A DNA stretch of 64,000 nucleotides from positions 13,082,001 to 13,146,000 of the forward strand of contig CP075493.1 in the NCBI GenBank assembly GCA_021613535.1, given 5' to 3'. This document shows positions 45,907 to 58,112 of this stretch, in pieces. The position numbers were made by a program, and so were the translations under genes. The stretch comes from Adineta vaga (lineage: Eukaryota > Rotifera). The notes below the pieces were generated by a model that ran no database searches, had not been told where the DNA came from, and worked only from the letters and a program-made list of their open reading frames with translations. Numbering within the stretch: the first letter of the stretch is position 1; the number at the start of each line of letters is the position of its first letter.

Positions 45907-47205
45907 GTACGAAAGTATTTTTCACATATACTTTCTCAAATACGATGGATTCTTTGTGTCTTCTACAGCTCATGGTTTGTTTTTTTTTAAATAAAAATAA
46001 ACCATATGAGTGCTTGAAGGACATGTATCGAAGTGTGCTACTGTTCGATTGATTTTTGCCAAAGAATGTACACCAGTCGATATTGCATATATATTGCATG
46101 ATGAAAAGAAAGAAAAAAAAAGAATTATTAACGAACCGTAGAGTTTAATGTCACCATCGTTGAGCGCCATCCGCCTATTTTTAATCTGTTCTGTTCTTTA
46201 ACCAATACAATAAACATCACGCTCGTGGAGACGTGTTGTGTCGTAGTAACGTTCGTATCGAGCAGTCAAAAAAAAGGTAAAATGAATCATTCTTTTGCAG
46301 AGTTAGTTGTCATTTTTATTTTACTGTTACCATTTACTAATTGTAATGATATTCTTACAAATTATTAAAAAATATGATTTTTTTAATATCATAAATAACA
46401 AAATTTCATATTTAGCTTCAATGTTATGGTTAAAACGACATCTTTAACAAATTCTATGTCTTTGACTGGCATTTTAGACGATTCTACACGCTGTGTAAGA
46501 TCGTTTCTTTTAGTGAAAAGAAAAATTTTCATAAAAATAATCAAATGAGATTTTTCTTTCAAACAGAAAGCGTTTTTTTTGCGTTAAGGTGTTCATTGTT
46601 ACGTGTCGAAGTCTTCTTTCCTTCGTTCATGAACATTCAACACACAGTATTTTATATCTGAAAATATTGATTTTCTTGCTATTTTTTTAACTGGAATAAA
46701 GCTCTTCATTTCTATGAATTGTCAATGGATCAAGTTTGCGAAATACTTTCATAATAAACCGTTTCAACAGTCAGAATATCTTGATGAACATTAGCTTCAA
46801 TGAATGTTTAACAAACGGTTATAATCGACTGAAATTACTTTTTTTTCTCCTTCTTTTTGATCTGTGAGTGAGACATTTTTCTGAAGAAGTAGGAACAGAA
46901 CTCACACACGACGTCTCCATTTGAAGTTTCTTTTAAACGACAAATGCTATTTTCATTTTAGATCATTGCTGGGTAGATTCTATTTTAACGTATAAAAACA
47001 GCTGAATATAATCATAAACGTGAGAAATTTATACAATTTAGATGATAAACGCTGAGAACATGGTGCTTATATAATTTCTTGTTATTCGATGGTATATGAA
47101 TGAAACGGCCTCCATTTTGCATTGATTGTGGTAAGAACATTAATGAAATTTGAAGTAAAAATTTAAAAGTGTATTTCTCGATAGATTTGTTTTATTTATT
47201 TGAAA
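45907..47205. other. Long intergenic spacer
   Basis: About 1.3 kb of AT-rich sequence with many T runs. Short open frames at the left edge overlap the F-box gene's end or are chance. No repeat or RNA gene recognised. Confidence 0.45.
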
Positions 47206-49194
47206 ATGTCGATTTCTTTATTATTAATTGGAGCAATCTTATTGTTTCAGTGGAAAGATGTTGAAACACAAAATGGAGCTCTTTGTTATTTATCATATCG
47301 ACCAGCACCCGAGTTACTTGAATTTGCTCAAACATTGGCAGAAGATGCTGTAAAATATGGTGTCGATATATTTATAATGGTCGATGATGATAAGTTTAAT
47401 ATTTCCACCGTAAAAGGTTCATCTAATGTTCGATTAATTCAAATTTCAAGAGAGAAATGTCTTCAACATAATTATCACAAAGCCATTAGTTCAGGAGGTT
47501 AGATATTATCGAGCTTCATTTTTTTCAAAGACAGAAACATTTTCATATTGGTATATTTTGATTTATTGTGATTCGATAGTCTTGAAAATATCATTTACAT
47601 TATACTGAAATAGATTAAGCACTATTAATCTTAATTTATACGTACTGTTTTTTAGGTACATGGCGATATATTACATCTTGGGACAAAGCTCTTCTCTATT
47701 TTTGCGTATTCAATCAAAACTATTCATTTGTATGGTTGTTAGAGGAAGATGTATTCATTCCAAATGTACAAGTATTTCGTGCACTACATGAGTTATATTC
47801 AAATACGACTGATTTAATTGTTCCTCATCATGATCTTAATTTAATAGCTTCTGATGGACTATGGCGATGGGTAATGGCATCAGGAAAATTTCTTCCACCT
47901 TGGGCATGTTCAATGGTCAATGCAGTGGGATTCAGTCAACGAATGCTTAAAGCTATGGATCATTTTGTTCAATGGTTGGGTGAAGTACCATTTCATGAAT
48001 ACTTTTTTAATACACTAGCAGCTCAATTAAACTTTACCATTGTTACGCCAACTGAATTGAATACGATTGAATATGCAAAACCATTTTCTTACACAGATGT
48101 ACGTAAACAACCGAATAATATGTGGCATCCAATTAAAGATTTTCCTGCAGGAAAAGTTTGGAGAAACAGGTTTGTATTCTCAAGTTTAGAAGATTCTACA
48201 AAGAGACTTTTATTTCGTTGGATTTCTATTTAGTTTAGTCAATGAATCTTCAACACATAATTATACTTTTGAATTTGCTGATCTAGAAAAGTTATGTCAA
48301 GAAAGTCAAAGTACAACAAATATTGAACAACATCTCGAGGATATATTTTTTCGATTCGAATTCAATAAAGCGAATTTTTCATTAAATACTCGTCGTTTAT
48401 GGCGTCAACGTTTTTCTGAGCTTGCTCAAGAATGTGAAAAACGAAATGTTTCTCAAACAGTCGTATCATTTTTAATCAAACTTACGGATCATGCCTATAA
48501 ATTGCCTGAACGTATGTAATAAATCAATAAAGAAACTATAATAAAACAAATTTCTTCATTGCAGCACCAGTACCGGAATTAGTGAAAATAAAAAGCGCCG
48601 AACATATCAAATTGGAACGTGAGATAAACGAAACAAAACAAGCTATTTATCAATTCACAACAAATTCATCGGCTCTATGGGATCTACGAGCAAAAGCAAT
48701 TGAATTAATCAAAAAATTAACATGGATAATACGCGAAGAAATCTTCGCGGACGAACGACGCAGTAATACAGATTTTTGTTGAATCGCTCGTTCTAGATTT
48801 TTTCTTTTCAGATAATCGGACAACCACACAATTAATACCAGTAACCGTTTCTTCTTCACGTTCAACGGCTAATACTACTAATGCTACTAGAATTGTTCCT
48901 CTTTTAACAACTAGCACTACTACCACTGTTTCTTTGCTATCTCATTCTTCTGCTACTCAAGTGGCTATTGTCTTACGACAGAAACAATCTAACAAAGCAC
49001 AAGAACAAAAAGATCAACAAATGTTTGGTCGAATTAAAACTAGTACAAAAGTATTTTCAATCTTATGTGTTTTATATATTCTATTTATATATTTCAAGTG
49101 GAAAACTATACAACGTAGAAATTCTTTCAAAATTCTCATGGTTTTATTATTGTCATTTGTTGTTGTCATATTCTGTATTACTACATTGATGTAA
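47206..49194 (+). CDS. Membrane-anchored glycosyltransferase-like protein
   Basis: Five exons (47206-47497, 47656-48169, 48234-48511, 48565-48762, 48812-49194) give 554 residues; the start is the ATG at 47206 and not an upstream TTG. The signal peptide (MSISLLLIGAILLFQWKDVE) precedes a Rossmann-like segment (LCYLSYRPAPELLEFAQTLA, VDIFIMVDDDKFN). Next are WDKALLYFCVFN and VWLLEEDVFIP, where the acidic pair in EEDVF resembles the metal-binding DxD of GT-A glycosyltransferases. The middle part (LWRWVMASGKFLPPWACSM) is conserved in style with bdelloid and algal glycosyltransferase-like proteins. C-terminal exons are helical, then Thr/Ser-rich (ANTTNATRIVPLLTTSTTT), ending in two membrane segments (VFSILCVLYILFIYF; LMVLLLSFVVVIFCIT). 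Predicted Golgi or secretory pathway; donor and acceptor unknown. Confidence 0.68.
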
Positions 49195-49317
49195 CATTTG
49201 AATTGAGCGTAATGATATTTATACATAGTTTTCTATGAAATAAATAATAAATAAATAAAGCAGATACCTCGATATTTTACTCTCAGTCATCAAGTTGGAT
49301 ATTTCTAATATCATAAT

Positions 49318-50982
49318 TATGAGTGCGGTTCTTCCGGATGAATGTTTTGACTTCGAACTCTCCAGAAACGATGGTATTGAGAACGTAAAATTCGATAGAT
49401 CATTTCAGCAACTTCCATTAACGAAAGAAAACCAATACCAATCCAGAGACCTGTTTGTCCACCAATATTAGAAATAACATCTACTGGACTCATTGTTGCT
49501 TGTTGAGAATAGATCTCTGTTCGACTAGTTTCATAGGCAACTTTTAAAGAAACAAAACTCCATTGAATCTCCGAAGCCCATGTTATCGACTAATTTATAG
49601 GTAATGGAATTTGCGAGGATTCAACGGATGTTTTAATATCATTCATAAGAAATTTAGATAGTGCTAAGAGTGAAGTTGATTTAATAATAAACTCGGAATA
49701 TGTACATTCTTGCGTACAATCAGGACAATAAGTGGTCCAAATACTTCGTGTGTTCATAATTTCTGATGCTGCATCAATATAGCATGAATTTTTCAAATCG
49801 CATAGTTGTATATTAATTCTTTGATTAGTATTAGGAATTACAATTGAACGTGTAGTCCAACGAAAAGGTTGTCCACAACCAAATTTTTCGTAACTGAAAT
49901 AAAGATTATCGATACGAAATTATAATAGATGTTATATACTTACGTATATGCTTGTATACAAGCAGTAAAACATGGAAGTTGTGTATATCCATAATCAGTA
50001 TCATGATATTCATTAAACATGGCTTGCATTCCAAGATTAAGTTTATCATTGCATGGTGTATAGGGTGATGATAGAAATAAACTAGTTTTCTTTGCATATC
50101 GTAATCTATGATGTCGTTCAGGTCCGAGTTGCATTGTATTCAATTCGATTTCAGATATCTGCTTATTATCATGGACTAATACTACTAAACCAATACCTAT
50201 GTATGAAAAGAAAAACACAATATTCTACAATAAAATCTGATTATGATGTTTACCATTTGACAAGTATGGTACATATTGATGCTGATGGACATAGAAACGT
50301 AATTCAAGAAGACCATTAGCTCCATTATCAGCATTATACTTTAAACCATCTTGACCAGTTGTTTTCAATAGTGCATTAAATGTATAACAGAGACCATAGA
50401 GTGATGATATAAACCAAGTAAAATTAGCTGTTGTACATGGCATATTATTGTAAATACAGGACATCATCATGGAATCAAGTGAATGGAAAAAATCATTTAA
50501 AGATTCGTTTTGATTAAGTTTATAAAGTAGAAAATCTCGAATATAGAAAGAATGTTCCATAGTAAAATTAGTTTTATTTGTTGTATTGGTTAAATTCAAT
50601 GTATTTGTGTAGTTTAAAAAAGGATCAATAAATCGATCATATCGTAATGGAGAATAATTACAAACAGTTACGGCAGGGAAAGCTTGAGGCCATTCGACAA
50701 TAATTGATACAGACGTTTGTGTTGGATATTGAAAATAGGCAATAATCGCTTCAGTAACAAAGTAAGTCATTATACCAGAGAAAATTACTAATGCTACCGT
50801 CCAAAATATACGATTATAGACATACTTTCACTACGTGCAATGCCGGGTATACCATGTGTTGATGTATTTAAACCGAATTCTTTGATAATTGAACCAATTC
50901 GTCGATGGTTTCGATTTGATCTTAATAGTTCTGGATCTGTTGACCAGGCAGTTCTTATAGGATGACTGGTATCGTTGTTCAT
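49318..50982 (-). pseudogene. DEG/ENaC (amiloride-sensitive) sodium channel with a frameshift and a nonsense codon
   Basis: Coding blocks 50982-50254, 50199-49945 and 49893-49318. The N-terminus holds KEFGLNTSTHGIPGIARSES, the HG motif that gates these channels. A one-base shift near 50817-50824 is needed to pass into TM1 (VALVIFSGIMTYFV). The extracellular loop has FPAVTVCNYSPLRYDRF (typical FPAVTxCN), DNGANGLLELRFYV, GCGQPFRW and many Cys. Near the end a TAG at 49590-49592 interrupts LPIN-SITWASEIQ, where relatives usually have Trp or similar. The rest is open: GGQTGLWIGIGFLSLMEVAE (conserved GGxxGLxxGxS block and TM2), then a short tail to 49318. Most likely a recent pseudogene; a sequencing or allele effect cannot be excluded. 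Confidence 0.82.
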
Positions 50983-52001
50983 ATTTAACGAATGTTTGAA
51001 ATAGTTTGATTCTTTTTTTTTTCTTTCACAGGAAAGAAATATTTTTTGTCAAAAAAAATGAGTTGACGCTTGGATGATGCACTTTTCTTTATGATAAAAA
51101 CTAGCAAAATCATGTAATTACATGCTGTGCAAGTTAGCAATCTATATGATTAGAATAAACTACACTAAAACAGAAGAACAGGAAATAAAATATTCACTTC
51201 CTGGAGTTTTTTTTTGTAAAAGAGAGAAACATTAGTTTAAGAATATTTGTTTATTTAATGGTTGCAAGTTCTTCTCTATCGCATTATGTTATGATCTTAC
51301 GACATATTTTTCTCAATTTCTGATAGAAGACAATAGTTGATGCGAGATAGAAAATTTCGATGTTATTTCTACGATCAGAAAAAAATGTTACACTGTCAGC
51401 GCAAAGCAAACTCGAATTTTGTGTTGTGTGACAATTACATGGTCGTTCAAGAACGGTATTGAATAGAATTTCTTGATTAAAATGCTGAGTAACATAATTG
51501 ACTGCTATTTATCAATGGTATAAACAACATAATAAGCGCAAAAATAAGATGCATTACCCTTACGTTGTGAAAATTATTCTTCGTTATTTATTCTCATCAA
51601 AATCGCATAATTAATAGATCGAAATGTTCAATACACTCTCAGATCATCCACTTATTCTGATGATTTCGTTCGATGATTTCTTCTCATCACGCAAATCTTT
51701 CTTGATGCCCGTGAAAAAGTAGCGAATATTTCTACCAACAAGAATAATCTTGAGACCTTTTGAAAATACACTTAAACATTGCTGTATATTGAAAAATGAT
51801 TTCGCATTATCGTTTATCTATTTTGTTCCGTTTCGCTCTGATTGTACATATTAACACATTTTTAAGGATGTATTTCTATTGATTTGCCAAAGGCTAAACA
51901 TTCAATAGTAGTATATTTATGTAGAAAAGACTTAAAGATGTAACATAAATTTTAGTGAGTGTGAGGGTGTGGACAACAAAACGTTTGTAAGAATTCTTTA
52001 G
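50983..52001. other. Intergenic spacer
   Basis: About one kilobase of AT-rich sequence. The C-rich-free motif GTGAGTGTGAGGGTGTGGAC at 51956-51975 is one of the recurrent telomere-like motifs, close to the end of the methyltransferase gene. No gene seen. Confidence 0.45.
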
Positions 52002-53078
52002 TTATTGTTTAGAAATGGTGAGAAAACAATGCACATAATCCATAGCATGATCTCCAGGTGCATTGATCACATCATTCTCCATGGCTTGGTAGAAGCGATC
52101 AATAATGATCTGACGTTCAGCTGAAGTGCGCTTCATATCAAGTGCATTCAGAAAAGTACTTTCGGACCACGAACGTAAAGTTGGTATGTAGGCTTTGGCA
52201 AAAGTTATTGCATCACCATGTTCTCGAAATTGTGCGGCATATGGACATTTTGTCACATGTGTGGTGACATTCTGAAGAACAAGACCTGCACGTCGTATAG
52301 ATGAATTCTCGTCTTGAAATGGTGCTGTAAATTCGTTCACGGTTCTATAGTATTGCTGAAATGTGCCGTTATGATACTCAGATTCAGTGATTTCACCATT
52401 GTTCTTGAGCTTTCGCCAATGTTTAGCAAACCAATCAAACATATTGATCGGACCACCCGTAGCGCCAAGATAATGACCTTGTTCATCTATACAAAAATTA
52501 GCAAATACAAGTACGCCGCCAGCAACGAGTTCTCGAGCTCGTCCTAAGAGAATCGTTTCCCAATCTATAACAGCTTGATGATGAAATAGTTCATATTCTT
52601 CTTTACGAGCACCTGTTGCGTGTACGTGATCAGCAATGAATGATGGTCTTGCGCTAAGCCAGTGCATGGCCGTTGCAGAGAATCCAAACGAGAGAGTGTT
52701 ATCCGGAAATATTTGTCGATAAAATGTAGTTCCACTAGCAAATGTATACACATTTTGTTCACAAGTCAAAGGTCTAGCATGATCGTCATGATGAAGACGT
52801 TGAAATAATGCTGAAAAATCATTCTGCGGTAAATCTGTGTAAGTAATAGTGATAGGCTTCGTCATATTTCCTGCACGAATTGTTTTGATTATAAGTCGCA
52901 TCAGATCGAGTGAAGTGCCACCGTCAGCTGCACCGAAATCAGCAATTGTAAAAGGAGTATCGCTTCGAGATAGATTCTCGTCGAAAAAGCATCAATTACA
53001 AGATGACCTGCTATCGATTACGGCTTTTGCACCAACCGTATTTGTACTATAATAGCCTGCACCACGCATTGCGATCAT
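52002..53078 (-). pseudogene. SABATH-family carboxyl methyltransferase with disrupted N-terminus
   Basis: The 299-residue part from 52901 to 52002 is fully open: ITYTDLPQNDFSALFQRL, FYRQIFPDNTLSFGFSATAMHWLS, WETILLGRARELVAGGVLV and FCIDEQGHYLG are hallmark blocks of SABATH (Methyltransf_7) enzymes, which use SAM to methylate carboxyl groups of salicylate, jasmonate, IAA or similar small acids in plants. Upstream, MIAMRGAGYYSTNTVGAKAVID (ATG 53078) and TPFTIADFGAADGGTSLDLM (SAM-binding) are present. The segment between them switches frame twice: LVIDAFST is readable only in another frame, and a TGA lies in the main frame near 52990. Coding GC is visibly higher than in neighbours. Transfer from plants or bacteria is likely. 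Function may be lost, unless a short undetected intron restores the frame. Confidence 0.8.
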
Positions 53079-54053
53079 GTTCACAATTGATCTACTTGCG
53101 TTATCTAGTAACGAAAATATTTGCGATCATAAGTTATATAAACGTTATAGAGAAAGATAAAAATTTCATTTTTGACTAGGCAGAATTGAACGGAAAGAAA
53201 GAGATAAATAAAATCTTTAAGGTAATACTCGACACTTTTAAATCAATTCTCATTTGCAGAAAAAGATAACATAAAAAAATCTTATATTTACATATAATTC
53301 TGACTGAATATTTAAACTTACATCGTCAGCACAGTAGATAGTTGATAGAAAAAGAACTGAAATTCTAAAAGTCATATAAACATGTGCTATATAGTTACTG
53401 ATAAGGTACGTTCGTATGTTTTTTTTCTTTTCTTCGTTTTGGGTGTGAGTATGAGTGCATCTTCTTCACTCAAACCAATTTGTTAAATAGTTTTGTTTTT
53501 ATTCTGAAGATTTCACCAAATAATCAGGAATACTGATCGCTTGAAAAAGAAAAATCGTCAACCAAAAGATTAGGCACCATTTTGACAAGCTCTTCAAACT
53601 GTAATGAGAATGAGGAACGAAATAACAGCATAAAAATAACAGTAGCTATCACCATGTTTTTTGTTTGATAAAAATACAGAACAGTCGAGTTCTAAAACAA
53701 GAAAGACTTACACAACGCATTGAAAATATTCCACTTTATAGTTTTGAAAAGTTATTTTAGATTGAGAATATTTGAAGAAGTAGAAGATTTTATATAATCT
53801 TTTATTATTAGCTACATGAAAACGCTTAATTTCGAAGACGTGTGGGTGGTTGAGTGTGGATTTGGAAGATGACATCGAAGTGACGCACTCTCGCTCTTTA
53901 TTGTAAAAGTGGAAAAGATTTTGTTTTGTGGTAATATTACGACTCTTCACTTTTAGTTTTTGAAGAAAAAAGAAGCCAAAAGAACATTTATCAATAAAAA
54001 CTAAAGTTTAATACTGAATGAATATTTAGTGTTGATGTCGTAGATCTGGCGAT
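53079..54053. other. Intergenic spacer with two telomere-like motifs
   Basis: About 975 bp. Positions 53441-53455 read GGGTGTGAGTATGAG and 53840-53860 read GTGTGGGTGGTTGAGTGTGG, both telomere-like. Short frames are not credible. Confidence 0.5.
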
Positions 54054-55750
54054 CTAACGTTTCTTGCTTGATGTTGATGGAACAGATGCTACGTTTCCTG
54101 CTATTTTTATTGCTCCATTGTCAGCTTGTTTGGCTCTTCCGCTTGTAGTAGCAATAGAAATCTAAAAATAGAACAGATGCACATTAAAAAATCTTTAATT
54201 AATACATTCATTGGTCTTTTCTCTCTTACGGATTGCCTCGCAGGTTGGTTTTCGACGGACGATTGATTTTGTATATCTTCATCCAAGATTTCTCGAATCG
54301 CTGCCGCAACGTTTGAATGTTGCGATTTCTTCGGCCAGAAACGGTCCACTAATTTTTTTAATCCATCTAACAGGCTTTCTGTGCTGTTGAGACCACGTTT
54401 TGCCTCATCCCTTTGTTGCTCTGCTTCTTGTCGACATCGAGCTTGCTCATTTGCCTCTTCTACTTGACGGTCATATTGTTCATATAATTCTTTTTCCCGC
54501 GCATACCAGTCTTTCTGTTCTCGATTGTGCTTGGCTTCCAATTCACGCCCAGCTTCTTTTTCCTGCTCCAGGTTCTCTTCAACCAGATGGCGAGCCTTCA
54601 TTTCTTGGTGCAGACGGTTTTCAGCCAGAAGGTGAAGTTGCTGTTCCCGTAGCAACTTCTGTTCAGCCAGATGGCGATCTTGATTTTTCCGCTGCAGAGT
54701 TTCTTCGATCTGATGATGTTTTGTTTCTTCAGCTTTCAGAAGCGCTTTGAGTTTTTCTTGTTGATGCTTATCTGTCCTAGATTTTTCTTGCAAAGCTGCA
54801 ATAGTACGTGTATGCGCTTCTACAGTTGACTGTATGTCTTTCAATGCAGTAATTTTCTCTTTTAGTTCATCCCCTGTCTTGTCAAGTAAACTTTGCTTTT
54901 GTTGAAGATCTCTTTGAGCCTGATGAAGTTCGTTTTCCTTTAACGCTCCGTGCTCACGAGCACGTCTTAGCTTACTCATTCCCGTTGCATCGAGTGGAAA
55001 TGGTACGATATCACTGGTAAACATTTCAATGAGCATCGTACGATACTCACTGATCGTAACAAATTGATCGATCAGACTATCATTAGCCGTGTTATAATCA
55101 TCGCGATTAAGTGCACCAGAAAAGAAGATTCCTAACTTGAAGAAGTTGACGATTTCTTTGAAATGTTTATCTTCTGAAAGTTCCGATTTCAGTTTGGCTC
55201 GCTCATCTTCGCTTTTCGATTCGCAGTGGGTAACGATTAAACAAGAATTATTCGATATAGAGTTACCCAAAATGTCGAGCAATAATCGGAGTATTTGAAT
55301 ATCTTGGTCATTAATACCGCATGTAATTGCGATACAGAAGCAAATGACATGACACTTCGTAAATTCACGATTGATACACTCATCGAGGATGTTCAGAATA
55401 TATTCATCGTTACGAGCTTCAAGTTTATCGGTACCACGTTCAACAAAACCCGGCGTATCGATGATGTTGAGCATGACATTCTTCCCGGTAACATGATACG
55501 ACTCGACTATAGGAGATTCTGTACCCGCGAAAAGACTGAAGTCCTCTGGAATAGTCGTTGGATTAACAAGCAACGATTTGATAGTCGACTTCCCAGTACG
55601 TGTTCGTCCCAGGAGTATTATATTCTTCATCGTCGCTTGTGACACTCCATATTCACCATTCTGCTCGTAGTCTTTCTGGATGTCGTCCATCAGCTTTTCT
55701 CTTTTTTCTGCTAGATTGTTGTTCTTACGTACTCGGTCCCGAATCGACAT
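54054..55750 (-). CDS. AIG1/GIMAP-like GTPase with long coiled coil (minus copy)
   Basis: Two exons (55750-54230, 54161-54054; 68-nt intron) give 542 residues. The start is the ATG at 55750 and not the upstream TTG. Residues about 45-250 are the GTPase: NIILLGRTRTGKST (P-loop), IIDTPGFVERGTD (G3), VICFCIAITCGIND, LIVTHCES (G4), and FFSGALNRDDY. The C-terminal half is a Glu/Gln/Arg-rich coiled coil (HQAQRDLQQKQSLLDKTGDE...), ending with a Ser/Lys tail coded by the last exon (IATTSGRAKQADNGAI). AIG1/GIMAP proteins oligomerise at membranes; they act in lymphocyte survival in vertebrates and in immune response in plants and molluscs. It is divergently paired with the paralogue at 56331-57901. Confidence 0.85.
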
Positions 55751-56330
55751 CTTCAATTAAGATGAAAAAAATTATTATGAAACATGGATTTTTTTTCTCA
55801 ATGATACGCGCATATTTAAGAAATAATTATTTACCTTAGTTTTATCCAAGTTACTAGAACAACAAGTTTGCTTTATCGTTCGTGTTTCAAATACTAGAAT
55901 GTTGTGACACAATATTGCTCTTTATATGTAAAAGACAACGATGACCGTACCATAAATTTATCATAGTACGTCGGTTCTACCTGTGATAGATAACAAGGCA
56001 GCCTGATAATAACAGGGAAAAAACCATGCCTAGTCATTCATAGATAACTTGTTGGAGCTAGCATGTCCATTCGCAATATGTAAATAGAGATGCATAGAAA
56101 GAACATGACACGTCTTGGAAATCTCGATGTTCTTTCTCTTTACAGGTGTCTCATCGGAATTTTCCTCCTTATCCAACATTTTTGTTACGTTGTGTCATTA
56201 CACTGATAATCAACGTTATCTAAATGCTTTGTCTTCACGGTATATTTATATATATATATATATAGGGTAACATCGTCAAAACTCACTAACACATTTAACT
56301 ATCATACAACGTTCGAATATTGTTTCTATC
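55751..56330. promoter_or_regulatory. Shared promoter region of the divergent AIG1 genes
   Basis: 580 bp between the two ATGs. A TA run at 56245-56264 (TATATTTATATATATATATA) lies about 70 bases upstream of the plus-strand ATG and may serve as its TATA region. Coordinate expression of the pair is plausible. No other motif recognised. Confidence 0.5.
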
Positions 56331-57901
56331 ATGTCTGCATCACAACCAAGGGTAAACATTTATTTCTAAACACTGCATGTTTCTACTCATTTTGCTTTTC
56401 GTACCAGAAATCGCTCAGAGCACAACAAGCTGACAAAGATGTAAACACACAACGAGAAAAGTATATGAACGAAATTAAAACAGACCATGAAGAATTTGGC
56501 GATTTTCAAATGTCGAAATCGGTCCAAAGGAATGTAATGTTAGTAGGACGAACACGTACAGGGAAATCGACTATCAAATCGATGCTTGTTAATTCAATGG
56601 TCGTTGCTGAAGAACAAAAACTAATGGTAGGTACCAAATTCCCACAGTTCGAGACGTTCCATGTTGCTGTAGGAAAGAAGATTTCTACAGATGAATCTTC
56701 TGAAGATGTGCCTAAAGATGATTCTTCTGAAGAAGAAGATGTGTCTACAAATAATTCTTCTGAAAAGGATATATCTACAACGGAATCGCCTGAAGATATT
56801 GTCCTCAATATCATTGATACACCGGGCTTGTTCGAACGTGGTACCGATGAAATTACACCTCGTGACAATGACATTATCATGCAGGCCATCGAAGCTTGTG
56901 TCAATCAAGAAATTACCAAGTTTCATGTCATCTGCTTTTGTGTAGCAATAACAGTTGGCATTAATGAACAGGATATTCAAGCACTCAAATTAATGCTCAA
57001 AATGATGGGTGATAAAATAGCGTCTAATTCTTGTTTGATCATAACTCATTGCGAGTCAAAAGATAAGAAGCAGCGAAAATCTATAATATCGCAACTGAAA
57101 GAAGATAAGGAATTCAAATTGATCCGACCTTTCTTCAAAATGGGTATCTTCTTTTCTGGTGTACTCAACCGAGACGACTACAAATGCGGTAGTGAAAATC
57201 TCATAGGTCAATATCTCACCGTCTCGAAGTATCGTGCCAAACTTATTAAAATGTTTAGTAAGACTGTCAAGCCATTTCCACTGATTGACACGCTGATTAG
57301 TGACTCAAAACGCGCTTGCGACAACCAAAAATCAACAGCATTGGAACTTGAGCAGACGGAGATGAAACTTCGACACGCAAATGAAGATCTTAAGGACATC
57401 AAAAACTGTCTTCAAGAGAAAGAGAAAGAACTTAATGAAACTCAGAACAAGCTTAAAATTACGGATGCCGAGTTTGAAACGACAAAAAAAGAACTTAAAA
57501 AGAAAGAGACTGATCTAGAAGAGATGCAGGCTCAATTAGAAGACACGAAGTCAGCTGAAACCGGGCTGCAATCAATCATCGCAGACCTCCAAGTAAAATG
57601 CAACATGGATGAGCGCCAAAAGAAAGAACTTGAAGCGAAATTGGAATGGGAAGAAAAACAAAGACGTGAAGCAGAAAAGGCTCGAGAAACTGAAGCAAGA
57701 AATCGACTTATCGCTGAAGTTAAACTTGAGGCAGATGCCAAACTGCGCCGTGAGGAAAAAGCAAAAGAACATGAGAAGTATACAAGAGAAGTGGAAGCAC
57801 GCCAAGAAAAAGCTCGACTACAGAAGGAAGCACAACGGGAGCAAGAAATAGCACAGCAACGTCTGAAAGAGGAGCAAAAAGAAAAATGTTCGATTTCGTA
57901 A
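56331..57901 (+). CDS. AIG1/GIMAP-like GTPase with long coiled coil (plus copy)
   Basis: A small first exon (56331-56351, MSASQPR) is joined over a 56-nt intron to 56408-57901, making 504 residues; the ATG at 56465 is internal. The GTPase has NVMLVGRTRTGKSTIKSMLV (P-loop), IIDTPGLFERGTD (G3), FHVICFCVAITVGINEQDI and LIITHCES (G4). Between the G2 region and G3 it has an extra ~35-residue acidic Ser-rich insert (DESSEDVPKDDSSEEEDVST and onward), absent from the minus-strand paralogue, coded by a degenerate ~45-bp repeat. The C-terminal half is a Lys/Glu coiled coil (KEKELNETQNKLKITDAEFE) without a membrane segment. The insert sits near switch I and may alter nucleotide cycling (inference). Confidence 0.87.
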
Positions 57902-57994
57902 TTGTTACATTTTATATTATATTTTAAACATGAGTTACAAATAAACTAATGTGACTAATAACAAGTAAATCTATTGTGTATAAGGCTGGTACAT

Positions 57995-58112
57995 CCGAGT
58001 GTGAGGATGTGGATGTGGGTGAATGTGTTGATGGAACCACCAAAGGATACTAGTATCCACACACCTACACCCACACCCTTTTAATGAATATATATATATA
58101 TATATATATATA
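57995..58112. repeat. Telomere-like inverted repeat next to a TA microsatellite
   Basis: The left part reads GTGTGAGGATGTGGATGTGG and the right part CACACACCTACACCCACACC, with an internal palindrome GGATACTAGTATCC. The right arm is the imperfect reverse complement of the left. (TA)12 or more follows. It lies 3' of the AIG1 gene. Confidence 0.6.

Noticed and set aside
54400-54750. 116-codon plus-strand frame
   Set aside because: Antisense shadow of the coiled-coil part of the AIG1 gene.
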